Below are positions 1 to 6,524 of a stretch of 10,639 nt of DNA, in pieces. Source of the DNA: CANHEE01 sp043777755. GTDB taxonomy: Bacteria; Bacteroidota; Bacteroidia; Chitinophagales; Saprospiraceae. The translations under genes were made by a program, and so were the position numbers. Every line of letters starts with the position of its first letter. The first letter of the stretch is position 1. The stretch is from assembly GCA_043777755.1 (NCBI GenBank), contig JAYWHK010000118.1, positions 1-10,639 on the forward strand, in the 5' to 3' direction. Under the pieces are notes generated by a model. That model had not been told where the DNA came from, made no database searches, and worked only from the letters and a program-made list of their open reading frames with translations.

Positions 1-113
1 TAAGAAGACCTAAGTAAAACACGCAGTCTTAAATGCTCAAAATTAGGCATACCAAAAGAAATTCTCTTGACGTGCCGAATTAGATTATTAAGTCCTTCGA
101 TTTTGACACGGTT
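1..113 (-). mobile_element. C-terminal remnant of an ISL3-like transposase
   Basis: Read on the minus strand from position 113, the frame gives NRVKIEGLNNLIRHVKRISF followed by GMPNFEHLRLRVLLRSS. The pattern EGxNNxI(R/K)xxKR...G...F..LRLRVL is the usual C-terminal tail of the DDE domain of ISL3-type transposases (family knowledge, no search run). Two stop codons (positions 114-119) sit just before the match, so the catalytic part is missing on that side; the C-terminal end lies outside the window. A single-base loss in the A-run at 101-104 could hide a few more residues, since the neighbouring frame reads TNKTVS just upstream. It is a dead fragment next to a toxin-antitoxin remnant. The family name is less certain than its being a transposase tail. 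Confidence 0.68.
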
Positions 114-135
114 TTATTAGTAAAAACAAATAAAT

Positions 136-166
136 TTTGGCTTTTAGAAAAAAGAGTGTAACTTTG
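136..166 (+). promoter_or_regulatory. Bacteroidota-type promoter of the antitoxin-like gene
   Basis: TTTG at 136-139 is followed, after exactly 19 bases, by TAACTTTG at 159-166. This fits the known Bacteroidota sigma-A pattern TTTG-N19-TAnnTTTG in every fixed position. Transcription would begin near 172, about 25 bases before the ATG at 197. That rules out the TTG at 137, which lies inside the -33 box, as a start codon. Confidence 0.8.
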
Positions 167-196
167 TATAAAATACACTTTTTATTACTAAAAAAT

Positions 197-412
197 ATGG
201 AAGTAACACTGAACATACCAAATCCTAACGATTGGTTTAATATTGAGCCTTTGCTAAAAAGACTTGGCATCACTGTAATTTCTTCAAAAAATATAGAAAC
301 GACTCAGAATGATTGGAATATTATACTTAAAGGTATAAAAAAAGAAAATTTTGACGGTTTTTTAAACGATTTTGAAGATAGTAGAAAAGATAGAGAACTA
401 CCATTCCGTTAA
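197..412 (+). CDS. Small antitoxin-like protein (71 aa)
   Basis: A 71-residue, charged, soluble protein starting MEVTLNIPNPNDWFNIEPLL and ending in the acidic/basic tail FLNDFEDSRKDRELPFR. I do not recognise a named family with certainty. The layout (short beta-like N-terminus, a 'LLKRLGI' helix, an acidic C-terminal segment able to thread into a toxin) and the 1-base overlap (TAATG, 410-414) with a following PIN-like start suggest the antitoxin of a VapBC-type pair. The ATG at 197 is chosen over the in-frame TTG at 137 because a strong promoter covers 136-166. It would bind and inhibit its toxin and repress its own promoter; this is inferred from context. The partner toxin looks broken, so the antitoxin may be an orphan. 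Confidence 0.7.
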   Translation: MEVTLNIPNPNDWFNIEPLLKRLGITVISSKNIETTQNDWNIILKGIKKENFDGFLNDFEDSRKDRELPFR

Positions 413-496
413 TGACTATGAAAATTATTGATAGTAATTTAATATTTCTGGTTTCAATCAATTAAAGGTTGTATTGTATCAAATCCTATGAATTAA
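412..496 (+). pseudogene. Remnant of a PIN-domain (VapC-like) toxin
   Basis: The ATG at 412 overlaps the antitoxin stop codon and opens a 17-codon frame MTMKIIDSNLIFLVSIN with a stop at 463-465. 'MKIIDSNLI' is the typical first strand of PIN-domain ribonucleases, with the first catalytic Asp. In the next frame, 455-496 reads QSIKGCIVSNPMN and a stop, resembling the usual end of these toxins ('...I-x-G/N-L-x-x-x-NP'). About 100 codons that should lie between, including the other catalytic acids, are missing. The simplest reading is an internal deletion near 445-455 that left both ends in different frames. No toxin activity is expected. The N-terminal match is short but well placed; the C-terminal match is weaker. 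Confidence 0.55.
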
Positions 497-500
497 CTAA

Positions 501-540
501 AAAAAACGCCTTGTAAGTTTCCACTCACAAGGCGTTTTTT
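501..540. terminator. Bidirectional rho-independent terminator
   Basis: AAAAAACGCCTTGT (501-514) pairs perfectly with ACAAGGCGTTTTTT (527-540) around a 12-base loop. The GC core CGCCTTG is flanked by A and T runs, so the hairpin works on both strands. It would end plus-strand transcripts of the antitoxin operon and minus-strand transcripts of glyS, whose stop codon lies at 549-551. Confidence 0.92.
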
Positions 541-548
541 ATTTTTTC

Positions 549-2162
549 TTACACAAACAACTGCGTCATATTTGTTTTTTCTACCAAAATTCTTGGTAAA
601 TCTTCGATTTTCACACGATCTTGTTTTAAAGTATCTCTATCACGAAGCGTAACGCAACCATCTTCCAATGTTTCAAAATCTATCGTTACACAATAAGGTG
701 TTCCGATGGCATCTTGACGACGGTAACGGCGACCAATCGCATCTTTTTCATCGTATTGACATTTTACGTGTATTTTGAGTTTGTTAAAAATCTCAGAAGC
801 CTTGGTTGTCAATTCTTCTTTGTTTTTCAACAATGGCAATACCGCACATTTGATAGGCGCAAGTGCTGGATGTATGCTCAAAACGGTACGGGTAGCATCT
901 TCGCCTTTTGCATCAGGAACAGACTCTTCTACAAGCGCATTGCTGAGTACAGAAAGGAACATACGGTCACAACCAACAGACGTTTCTATTACATAAGGTA
1001 CATAACTGTGATTATCTTTCCAGTCTTCGGAAGTCTGTTTTTTTGCTAAAACTGAATTTATAGGACCAGTATAATCTTGATCAAAATATTGCAATTTTTT
1101 ACCTGAATATTCTTCATGTTGTCTCAGGTCAAAGTCTGTACGAGAGTGAATCCCTTCCAATTCTTTCATTCCAAATGGGAACTCAAACTGAATATCTACG
1201 GCTGCATCTGCATAGTGCGCCACTTTATCGTGGTCTTTGAAACGCAATTTGTTAGCTTCTGTACCGAGTGCCAAATGCCATTGCATACGTTGTGCTTTCC
1301 AATATTCGTACCATTGCATCTGAGTGCCAGGGCGTACAAAAAATTGCATTTCCATTTGTTCAAATTCACGCATACGGAAGATGAATTGACGGGCTACAAT
1401 CTCGTTGCGGAAAGCCTTTCCGATTTGAGCAATACCAAAAGGTATTTTCATACGAGAGCTTTTCTGCACATTCAAGAAATTCACAAAAATTCCTTGTGCT
1501 GTTTCTGGACGAAGGTACAATTTATCGTCATTTCCACCTGCTGCACCACCCATCTGCGTGCTAAACATCAGGTTGAATTGGCGTACATCTGTCCAATTTT
1601 TTGAACCACTCACTTCGCACACAATGCCGAGTTCTTCAATCAAAGCTTTGATGTCCGCAAGGTTTTCTTCTTCCAAGCCTTTTGCCAAACGCAATTCAGC
1701 ATTACGAGCGTCTGCCAAATAATTTTTGACACGCTCATTCGTTGTTTTATATTGCTCCTCATCGAAGCTATCTCCGAATCGAGTTCGGGCTTTATCTATC
1801 TCTTTTTGCGCTTTTTGATGTTGCTTTTCGGCATATTCTTCAATCAAGACATCTGCACGGTAACGTTTTTTGCTGTCTTTATTGTCAATAAGTGGATCAT
1901 TGAAGGCATCTACGTGACCTGACGCTTTCCAGATTAATGGGTGCATAAAAATAGCCGAATCTAAGCCCACTATATTGTCCTGCATTTGGGTCATGGCATT
2001 CCACCAATATGCTTTGATGTTATTTTTTAGTTCCACACCAAGCGGGCCGTAATCATACACAGCACCTAAACCGTCATAAATCTCGCTGCTTTGGTATATA
2101 AAACCATATTCTTTGCAGTGTCCTGTTAATTTCTTAAAAAAATCTTCTTGTGAAATTGCCAT
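549..2162 (-). CDS. glyS: Glycyl-tRNA synthetase, single-chain dimeric type
   Basis: It charges tRNA-Gly with glycine using ATP, in the cytoplasm. The 537 residues show the class II core of the alpha2 (eukaryote/archaea-like) GlyRS. The N-terminus has the GLGAVYDYGPLG segment at about 31-42; LRPETAQGIF lies at 217-226, motif 2 at 251-275 (FRNEIVARQFIFRMREFEQM), and motif 3 at about 396-406 (VGCDRMFLSVL). The C-terminal anticodon-binding domain covers about 425-537 (LSIHPALAPIK ... GTPYCVTIDFETL). A charged stretch at about 100-180 (KQHQKAQKEIDKARTRFG...) is the variable insertion of this family. The start at 2162 is the natural MAISQEDFFKKLTGHCKEYG N-terminus. The next gene upstream is 129 bases away across an inverted repeat; I see no clear TAnnTTTG box there, so glyS may be cotranscribed with the DUF5606 gene. 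The 501-540 hairpin ends the transcript. Confidence 0.97.
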   Translation of the reverse strand: MAISQEDFFKKLTGHCKEYGFIYQSSEIYDGLGAVYDYGPLGVELKNNIKAYWWNAMTQMQDNIVGLDSAIFMHPLIWKASGHVDAFNDPLIDNKDSKKRYRADVLIEEYAEKQHQKAQKEIDKARTRFGDSFDEEQYKTTNERVKNYLADARNAELRLAKGLEEENLADIKALIEELGIVCEVSGSKNWTDVRQFNLMFSTQMGGAAGGNDDKLYLRPETAQGIFVNFLNVQKSSRMKIPFGIAQIGKAFRNEIVARQFIFRMREFEQMEMQFFVRPGTQMQWYEYWKAQRMQWHLALGTEANKLRFKDHDKVAHYADAAVDIQFEFPFGMKELEGIHSRTDFDLRQHEEYSGKKLQYFDQDYTGPINSVLAKKQTSEDWKDNHSYVPYVIETSVGCDRMFLSVLSNALVEESVPDAKGEDATRTVLSIHPALAPIKCAVLPLLKNKEELTTKASEIFNKLKIHVKCQYDEKDAIGRRYRRQDAIGTPYCVTIDFETLEDGCVTLRDRDTLKQDRVKIEDLPRILVEKTNMTQLFV

Positions 2163-2195
2163 TTTTATTAAAATTAAAAAAATAAATGGGATAGC

Positions 2196-2268
2196 AACAC
2201 TGATTTTTATGATTTTTATGATGTGTTAAGCTCTTAAAAAATCTTAATTATCATAAAAAATCAGCGTT
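2196..2268. repeat. Imperfect palindrome between glyS and the DUF5606 gene
   Basis: AACACTGATTTTTATGAT (2196-2213) is mirrored by ATCATAAAAAATCAGCGTT (2250-2268), whose complement is AACGCTGATTTTTTATGAT: one mismatch and one extra T. The left arm continues with a second copy of GATTTTTAT (2202-2210 and 2211-2219). The centre holds a small TTAAG/CTTAA pairing. There is no T-run after a GC-rich stem, so it is a poor terminator. It looks like a dispersed AT-rich palindromic intergenic repeat, but dispersal cannot be shown from one copy. Confidence 0.6.
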
Positions 2269-2291
2269 TCAATACTGCTTTTATTTGAAAT

Positions 2292-2825
2292 TTATTCTGC
2301 TTTTTTCTTCGTTGCTGCTTTCTTCTTAGGTTTTTCTTCTACAACAGGCGCAACTTCTTCCACAACAGGAGCTGGAGCTACAACTTCTTCTACCGCTGGA
2401 ATAGCTTCCTCTGTTTTTGGTTCGTCATCTTCCAAAGACAATGCGCTTGCATCATTCAAAAAAGTGAACCATTTGATTAACTTTTTCATATCGCTGACAT
2501 AAACACGGTCACGGTCATAATCAGGAAGTACTGCTGCCAAATAATCTTTGAACTCCTTATCGGCTGCTTTGATGGCAGGAACAGGAATTGTTTCGATGTT
2601 TTCCAACATTTTGCGAAAAACTTCTTTCAATGCGATGGATTCTTCTTCTTGATTATTTATAAAAATAAAAATAGATTCCAAAGGGGTGAAATTAGACGTA
2701 CGAGAAGATACAAACTGACGTTTGCCTTCTTTCAAATCTTCTACTATTAAGCCATTTGACTTGTTTGTCACCATGCGGTAAATGCCTGGAAAACCGCCTA
2801 CGGCTACTAATCTTGATAAATTCAT
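2292..2825 (-). CDS. DUF5606 domain protein with Pro/Val/Glu- and Lys-rich tail
   Basis: A 177-residue soluble protein. Residues 1 to about 125 fit the DUF5606 family, which is conserved in Bacteroidota: the N-terminus is MNLSRLVAVGGFPGIYRMVT, then a 'GLIVEDLKEGKRQFVSSR' strand region, an 'ALKEVFRKM' helix, and the diagnostic LPDYDRDRVYVSDMKKLIKW at about 100-119. Residues 131-177 form a disordered-looking tail of EEVVAPAPVVEEVAPVVEE units ending in a Lys/Ala cluster (KPKKKAATKKK), similar in composition to histone-H1-like tails, which could contact nucleic acid or ribosomes. Function is unknown; its placement upstream of glyS is only suggestive. The ATG at 2825 fits the family N-terminus. 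The leader just upstream is rich in AACAACTAA-like units. Confidence 0.88.
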   Translation of the reverse strand: MNLSRLVAVGGFPGIYRMVTNKSNGLIVEDLKEGKRQFVSSRTSNFTPLESIFIFINNQEEESIALKEVFRKMLENIETIPVPAIKAADKEFKDYLAAVLPDYDRDRVYVSDMKKLIKWFTFLNDASALSLEDDEPKTEEAIPAVEEVVAPAPVVEEVAPVVEEKPKKKAATKKKAE

Positions 2826-3137
2826 TACTTAGTTGTTGGTTATTAGTTGTTAGTTGTTTGCTATCGTTTGCAATTGTTCCCTATTCGTTGTAATCGCCTA
2901 TTTTATAGTGAAAAGATTACTCGAATTGAGATTTTTTTAATCGTCAAATTGTTGAATTGGGAATTGCTAATCAACTACTTACTAAAGTGGAAAAAAAGGC
3001 AACGTCTAATACCAAACGTTGCCTTATTTATTTTTTACTTTTTTATAAAATAAAAAAGTATATACATAACGAAAAATGAACACTAAGTTTTAATAATTTT
3101 TTTCATTATTAATTCTTAATTTTTTCATTTTTAATTA
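2826..3137. other. 312-base intergenic region between the DUF5606 gene and atpC
   Basis: It holds, left to right: TTAGTTGTT-type short repeats (about 2828-2856) forming the leader of the DUF5606 gene; a possible weak minus-strand promoter (CAAATTGT at 2945-2952 and CAA at 2972-2974, 19 bases apart, i.e. TTG-N19-ACAATTTG, with the TA of the -7 box not matched); the atpDC terminator at 2996-3025; and an AT-rich tail with two roughly 22-base tandem units (3094-3115 and 3117-3138, each TAATTTTTT(T)CATT(A/T)TTAATT) running into the atpC stop codon. I see no gene here. Confidence 0.6.
2996..3025 (-). terminator. Terminator of the atpDC transcript
   Basis: AAGGCAACGT (2996-3005) pairs perfectly with ACGTTGCCTT (3016-3025) across a 10-base loop. 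Read on the minus strand, the stem is followed by a run of seven T (complement of 2991-2997), a strong rho-independent signal. It lies 112 bases beyond the atpC stop codon. On the plus strand the following sequence is also T-rich, but no plus-strand gene precedes it. Confidence 0.9.
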
Positions 3138-3377
3138 TTACAGTTGTACCAAAAGAGAAACTTCGTTGTTCAATACTTCGATGAAACCACTTTTGATGCC
3201 AAAATTCATTTTTTCACCATTTGCTTTGACAAGAGCCACTTCGCCATTGCCCAGTGAAGAAACAATCGCTGCGTGGTTATTCAAAATCTGAAATTGACCA
3301 TCTGTACCAGGTACTTTGACCGACTTGATAGCTCCTTCAAATAATTCTTTGTCTGGTGTTAAAACACTTATATTCAT
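3138..3377 (-). CDS. atpC: ATP synthase F1 epsilon subunit, short form
   Basis: Part of the central stalk of F1, which links the gamma subunit and the c-ring. The 79 residues cover only the N-terminal beta-sandwich: MNISVLTPDKELFEGAIKSV, then PGTDGQFQILNNHAAIVSSL (the conserved G-x-(F/L)-x-(I/V)-L-x-x-H-A motif, about 24-37), and the final strands to SLLVQL. The C-terminal two-helix domain found in E. coli and Bacillus epsilon (about 130-140 residues in total) is absent, and the gene ends cleanly at the end of the beta domain. Such short epsilons are known in Bacteroidota and green sulfur bacteria, so this is not a truncation. Without that domain, helix-mediated inhibition of ATP hydrolysis cannot occur. 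It lies 114 bases after atpD, in one operon, with the 2996-3025 terminator downstream. Confidence 0.95.
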   Translation of the reverse strand: MNISVLTPDKELFEGAIKSVKVPGTDGQFQILNNHAAIVSSLGNGEVALVKANGEKMNFGIKSGFIEVLNNEVSLLVQL

Positions 3378-3386
3378 TATTAAAAT

Positions 3387-3479
3387 GTTATATTGTTAGA
3401 ATGTAAAAACGTTAAAATGTTAGCTTTGATTCGGGAAATTGTAAAACATTCGATTTCTCAAACATTATAACAATCTAAC
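3387..3479. repeat. Imperfect inverted repeat between atpD and atpC
   Basis: GTTATATTGTTAGAATGTA (3387-3405) matches the complement of AACATTATAACAATCTAAC (3461-3479) at 16 of 19 positions, with 55 bases between. It occupies most of the atpD-atpC spacer and would fold in the atpDC mRNA. The loop holds further related words (GTTAAAATGTTAG, GTAAAACATT). It lacks a GC-rich stem and T-run, so it is unlikely to be an efficient terminator; it may affect mRNA stability or the relative level of the two subunits (inference). Confidence 0.55.
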
Positions 3480-3491
3480 CTTCAAACAATT

Positions 3492-5006
3492 TTAAGCTGC
3501 TTCTTCCATAATTTTCTTACCTTTTGCGATAGCATCATCTACGCCACCTACAAGGTTGAAAGCTCCTTCTGGCAAGTAATCCAACTCACCGTCCATAATC
3601 ATATTAAAACCTTTGATGGTTTCTTCGATTGGAACAAGTACGCCTTTCAAACCAGTGAACTGCTCGGCTACGTGGAATGGCTGAGATAGGAAACGTTGTA
3701 CACGACGGGCACGACCAACGATTGCTTTATCTTCTTCTGAAAGTTCTTCCATACCTAAGATAGCGATGATGTCTTGCAACTCATTGTAACGTTGAAGGAT
3801 ATTTTTCACACGTTGAGCGCAAGAATAATGCTCTTCACCAATGATTAATGGGTCAAGGATACGGCTTGTAGAATCCAATGGATCTACAGCTGGATAAATA
3901 CCCAAAGAAGCAATCTTACGACTTAATACGGTTGTTGCATCTAAGTGCGCAAACGTTGTCGCAGGAGCTGGATCTGTTAAGTCATCGGCAGGTACATATA
4001 CCGCTTGAACTGACGTAATAGAACCACGCTTCGTTGAAGTAATACGCTCTTGCATCAAACCCATTTCAGTTGCCAATGTTGGTTGGTAACCTACGGCTGA
4101 TGGCATACGACCCAAAAGAGCCGATACCTCAGAACCTGCCTGAGTAAAACGGAAGATATTATCTACGAAGAATAAGATGTCACGACCACCAGTTGGGTCG
4201 CTCAAATCACCATCACGGTAGTATTCTGCAATGGTCAAACCAGATAAGGCAACACGAGCACGTGATCCAGGAGGTTCGTTCATTTGACCGAATACCAAAG
4301 TAGCTTGTGACTTTGCCAACTCTTTTTTATCTACTAAGCTCAAATCCCATCCGCCAGCTTCCATGCTGTGGTTGAATTTTTCGCCATATCTGATTACGTT
4401 TGATTCAATCATTTCACGTAAAAGGTCATTTCCTTCACGTGTACGCTCACCAACACCTGCAAATACAGAGATACCATCGTAACCCTTTGCGATGTTGTTG
4501 ATAAGTTCCATGATAAGTACCGTTTTACCAACACCTGCACCACCGAAAAGACCAATTTTACCACCTTTTGAGTATGGCTCAATCAAGTCAATTACCTTGA
4601 TACCAGTGAAAAGAACTTCCGTTTCCGTTGCCAAATCTTCATAAAGAGGTGGTTTACGGTGAATAGGATAAGAGTTCGCATCTTTAGTAACTGGACCGAT
4701 ACCGTCAATAGGTTCGCCAATAACGTTGAACAAACGACCTTTGATTTGCTCGCCGATAGGCATTGCAATCGCTTTTCCAGTGTCGGTTACGTCCATACCA
4801 CGTTGAAGACCGTCGGTAGAGTCCATAGAGATAGCACGAACACTATCTTCACCTAAGTGTTGTTGTACTTCAAGTACAAGTACATCGCCATTAGCTTTTT
4901 TAATTTCTAAGGCGTTATAGATTTCTGGTAATTTAGCACCTTCGGCTGCGAAACTTACGTCCACAACAGGTCCGATAATTTGCTTAATACGACCAATATT
5001 TGCCAT
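3492..5006 (-). CDS. atpD: ATP synthase F1 beta subunit
   Basis: Catalytic subunit of the F-type ATP synthase. With the start at 5006 it has 504 residues, the normal length, beginning MANIGRIKQIIGPVVDVSF. Visible motifs: Walker A GGAGVGKT (155-162), GERTREGND (186-194, with the catalytic Glu), Walker B ILFFVDN (277-283), the SALLGRMPSAVGYQPTLATE segment (295-314), and the loop usually written DELSEED, here EELSEED (420-426). A longer in-frame reading to an ATG at 5087 would add 27 residues unlike any beta subunit and lies in the mRNA leader. A promoter lies at 5151-5181, and atpC follows in the same operon. The genes for subunits a, c, b, delta, alpha and gamma are not here; a split atpDC pair is usual in Bacteroidota. 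Confidence 0.98.
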   Translation of the reverse strand: MANIGRIKQIIGPVVDVSFAAEGAKLPEIYNALEIKKANGDVLVLEVQQHLGEDSVRAISMDSTDGLQRGMDVTDTGKAIAMPIGEQIKGRLFNVIGEPIDGIGPVTKDANSYPIHRKPPLYEDLATETEVLFTGIKVIDLIEPYSKGGKIGLFGGAGVGKTVLIMELINNIAKGYDGISVFAGVGERTREGNDLLREMIESNVIRYGEKFNHSMEAGGWDLSLVDKKELAKSQATLVFGQMNEPPGSRARVALSGLTIAEYYRDGDLSDPTGGRDILFFVDNIFRFTQAGSEVSALLGRMPSAVGYQPTLATEMGLMQERITSTKRGSITSVQAVYVPADDLTDPAPATTFAHLDATTVLSRKIASLGIYPAVDPLDSTSRILDPLIIGEEHYSCAQRVKNILQRYNELQDIIAILGMEELSEEDKAIVGRARRVQRFLSQPFHVAEQFTGLKGVLVPIEETIKGFNMIMDGELDYLPEGAFNLVGGVDDAIAKGKKIMEEAA

Positions 5007-5388
5007 GTTGTATATATTAAAATTAGATGATTTGACTAACTTAAAAATTTGTATAAAAACTGAGTTTGATTGAATTTTTATAAACAACTGAAAATCAATT
5101 ATTTATGTTTTTTAAACTAAAAAAAATTCTACACTCGCTCAATTTTGGTGCAAAGATACATTAATTATTTTATAAGCCAAATAAAATTTGGAAGGTTTTG
5201 AAAAAAAATTACGTTGCGCTTACATTTGTGTTTTTTAAGAGTCGTAAGTTTGTAAGTCGCTGTACGAGATGCGTATTTAAGTCGTAAGTCAAAATTAAGT
5301 CCTCACAGTCGTAAGTCAAACTCAAGTCGTAAGTCTTTCTCAATTTTCTCACTTTCTTACTTTCCCACTCTCTCACTTTCCCACTCTC
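5007..5388. other. 382-base intergenic region upstream of atpD
   Basis: It holds the long AT-rich atpD leader (5007 to about 5144, roughly 138 bases, no recognisable riboswitch; a weak TTGATT/AATCAA pairing only), the atpD promoter (5151-5181), a short plain stretch (5182-5240), and then the first copy of the composite repeat (5241-5396), which runs into the stop codon of the ABC permease gene. I see no coding region. Confidence 0.7.
5151..5181 (-). promoter_or_regulatory. Promoter of atpDC
   Basis: On the minus strand TTTG (5181-5178) is followed after exactly 19 bases by TATCTTTG (5158-5151), a full match to the Bacteroidota housekeeping pattern TTTG-N19-TAnnTTTG. The start of transcription would be near 5144, giving a leader of about 138 bases before the atpD ATG. 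That the extended upstream reading of atpD is untranslated leader fits this. Confidence 0.82.
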
Positions 5389-5396
5389 TTACTTTC
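5241..5396. repeat. Composite repeat, copy 1 (GTCGTAAGTC module plus 8-bp array)
   Basis: On the plus strand: GTCGTAAGT copies at 5241, 5281, 5308 and 5326, the first two exactly 40 bases apart within a 50-base module (5241-5290); then an array of 8-base units YYACTYTC at 5349-5396 (six exact units, plus a degenerate CAATTTTC at 5341-5348). The last unit, TTACTTTC (5389-5396), reads on the minus strand as AAG-TAA preceded by AGA, and so provides the final residues and stop codon of the ABC permease gene. The 50-base module matches copy 2 (7544-7593) at 42 of 50 positions. No strong hairpin is present. Confidence 0.88.
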
Positions 5397-6522
5397 TAAT
5401 TTTCTCTGCCATCATATTAAACAACAGCACCACACCTAAAATACACAAACCTGGAAACAATGCCAACCACCATGCCTCAATATTGCTTTGCGACTGACGT
5501 AACATACTGCCCCAAGTCACTTGTTCCAACGGTAAGCCTACACCTAAAAAAGAAAGCGTACTTTCAGCTAAAATTGCGCCCGTAACCATTGTTGCAGAAA
5601 GCATCAAAATAGGGTTCATTACATTTGGTAAAATATGGTTTTTGATGGTTTGAAAATCAGAAAATCCTAAACTTTTTGCTGCTTGAATAAAATCAAAATG
5701 CTTTACTTTGAGTACTTCTGCCCTTATAAAAATCGCAACGTACATCCATGAAAAAGAACCCAATAGCAATAGCAATCGCCATTCGTTGCATTTTCCTAAA
5801 ATGGCAATTAGTACCAATAAAAAAAATAAACTCGGAATAGAACGTAAAATTTCGATGCTTCTAAAAATAAGACTATCCAATGGAATGGCGTATTTTTTTA
5901 CATTGTGGATAACTCGTTTTTCTAAGAAAAAAATAGTTGTAAAAAGGATTGAAAATACAATTATTGTAAAAATAATTGATTGATAAACAGGTAGTTGTGA
6001 AGTTATCCACGTTGTTAAAAACGATGTGAGTAAAAGTGTTAAAATATTGAACAAACTGATTTTTATTTTGTCATCGCCAAAATATCCAGCCAAAATCCCA
6101 AAAAATGTTCCTATCAAAATGGCTAATAATGTAGCACCAATACCAATAAAAAAAGCCGTTCTTGTACCACTAATAATACCAGCCAAAACATCTTGTCCTA
6201 TTTTATCTGTCCCAAACCAATGTCTGTAATGCCAAGAACTAACGTCTTGCGAAGCAAAAGGACTTTTGAAATTACTATTTTTTCCATCAATCGTTTGTGC
6301 GGTATAAGGAATAATTGTTCGGACAACCGATTGACAATCGCTGCATTTTGACCAGTCCAATACGTTGTAATTTTTCTGCTCAACAATGCCAAAATTTGCT
6401 GCCCATTCGTTCAGAATCGGAAAAATATTTTCGCCATTTATGGTGCAATACAGTGGTTTTTCGTTGGCAATAAAACTACCAAACAAAGCAATAAAGGCGA
6501 AAAAATTAAAGGCAAATTTCAT
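5389..6522 (-). CDS. ABC transporter permease, OppC/DppC-like
   Basis: Inner-membrane subunit of an oligopeptide/dipeptide-type importer. The 377 residues begin with a hydrophobic segment (about 1-20), then a roughly 80-residue soluble region (EKPLYCTINGENIFPILNEW ... IPYTAQTID) containing a CxxC pair (C60, C63). Next is the family hallmark HWFGTDKIGQDVLAGIISGT (101-120), then about six membrane helices (about 121-146, 154-176, 181-201, 228-243, 250-268, 303-330, with a last one at 354-371). The EAA-like loop that docks on the ATPase is AAKSLGFSDFQTIKNHILPN (281-300). The extra helix pair at about 154-201 and the large soluble region resemble Bacteroidota versions of the family. It starts 2 bases after the dtd stop codon, so the two are cotranscribed. 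No ATPase, partner permease or binding-protein gene is nearby. Its stop codon comes from the composite repeat. Substrate unknown. Confidence 0.88.
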   Translation of the reverse strand: MKFAFNFFAFIALFGSFIANEKPLYCTINGENIFPILNEWAANFGIVEQKNYNVLDWSKCSDCQSVVRTIIPYTAQTIDGKNSNFKSPFASQDVSSWHYRHWFGTDKIGQDVLAGIISGTRTAFFIGIGATLLAILIGTFFGILAGYFGDDKIKISLFNILTLLLTSFLTTWITSQLPVYQSIIFTIIVFSILFTTIFFLEKRVIHNVKKYAIPLDSLIFRSIEILRSIPSLFFLLVLIAILGKCNEWRLLLLLGSFSWMYVAIFIRAEVLKVKHFDFIQAAKSLGFSDFQTIKNHILPNVMNPILMLSATMVTGAILAESTLSFLGVGLPLEQVTWGSMLRQSQSNIEAWWLALFPGLCILGVVLLFNMMAEKIRK

Positions 6523-6524
6523 AT

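Noticed and set aside
137..196. In-frame TTG start at 137 extending the antitoxin-like gene by 20 residues
   Set aside because: The TTG lies inside the -33 box and the extension covers the whole promoter; the ATG at 197 sits about 25 bases after the expected transcription start.
714..1604. Open frames on the plus strand opposite glyS
   Set aside because: They are antisense to a well-conserved synthetase, are rich in Cys/Phe/Arg as expected of reverse-frame readings, and have no promoter or family features.
5007..5087. 27-residue N-terminal extension of AtpD
   Set aside because: The family begins at MANIGRI; the extension is AT-rich leader downstream of the 5151-5181 promoter and has no likeness to beta subunits.
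5007..5144. Long atpD leader as a riboswitch
   Set aside because: It is nearly all A/T with only a weak 6-bp pairing; no known aptamer pattern is visible.
5341..5396. Octamer array as a CRISPR-like array
   Set aside because: The units are 8 bases and contiguous, with no spacers and no cas genes.
5708..6392. Other open frames overlapping the ABC permease on both strands
   Set aside because: They are shadows of the permease, with low-complexity composition and no recognisable motif.
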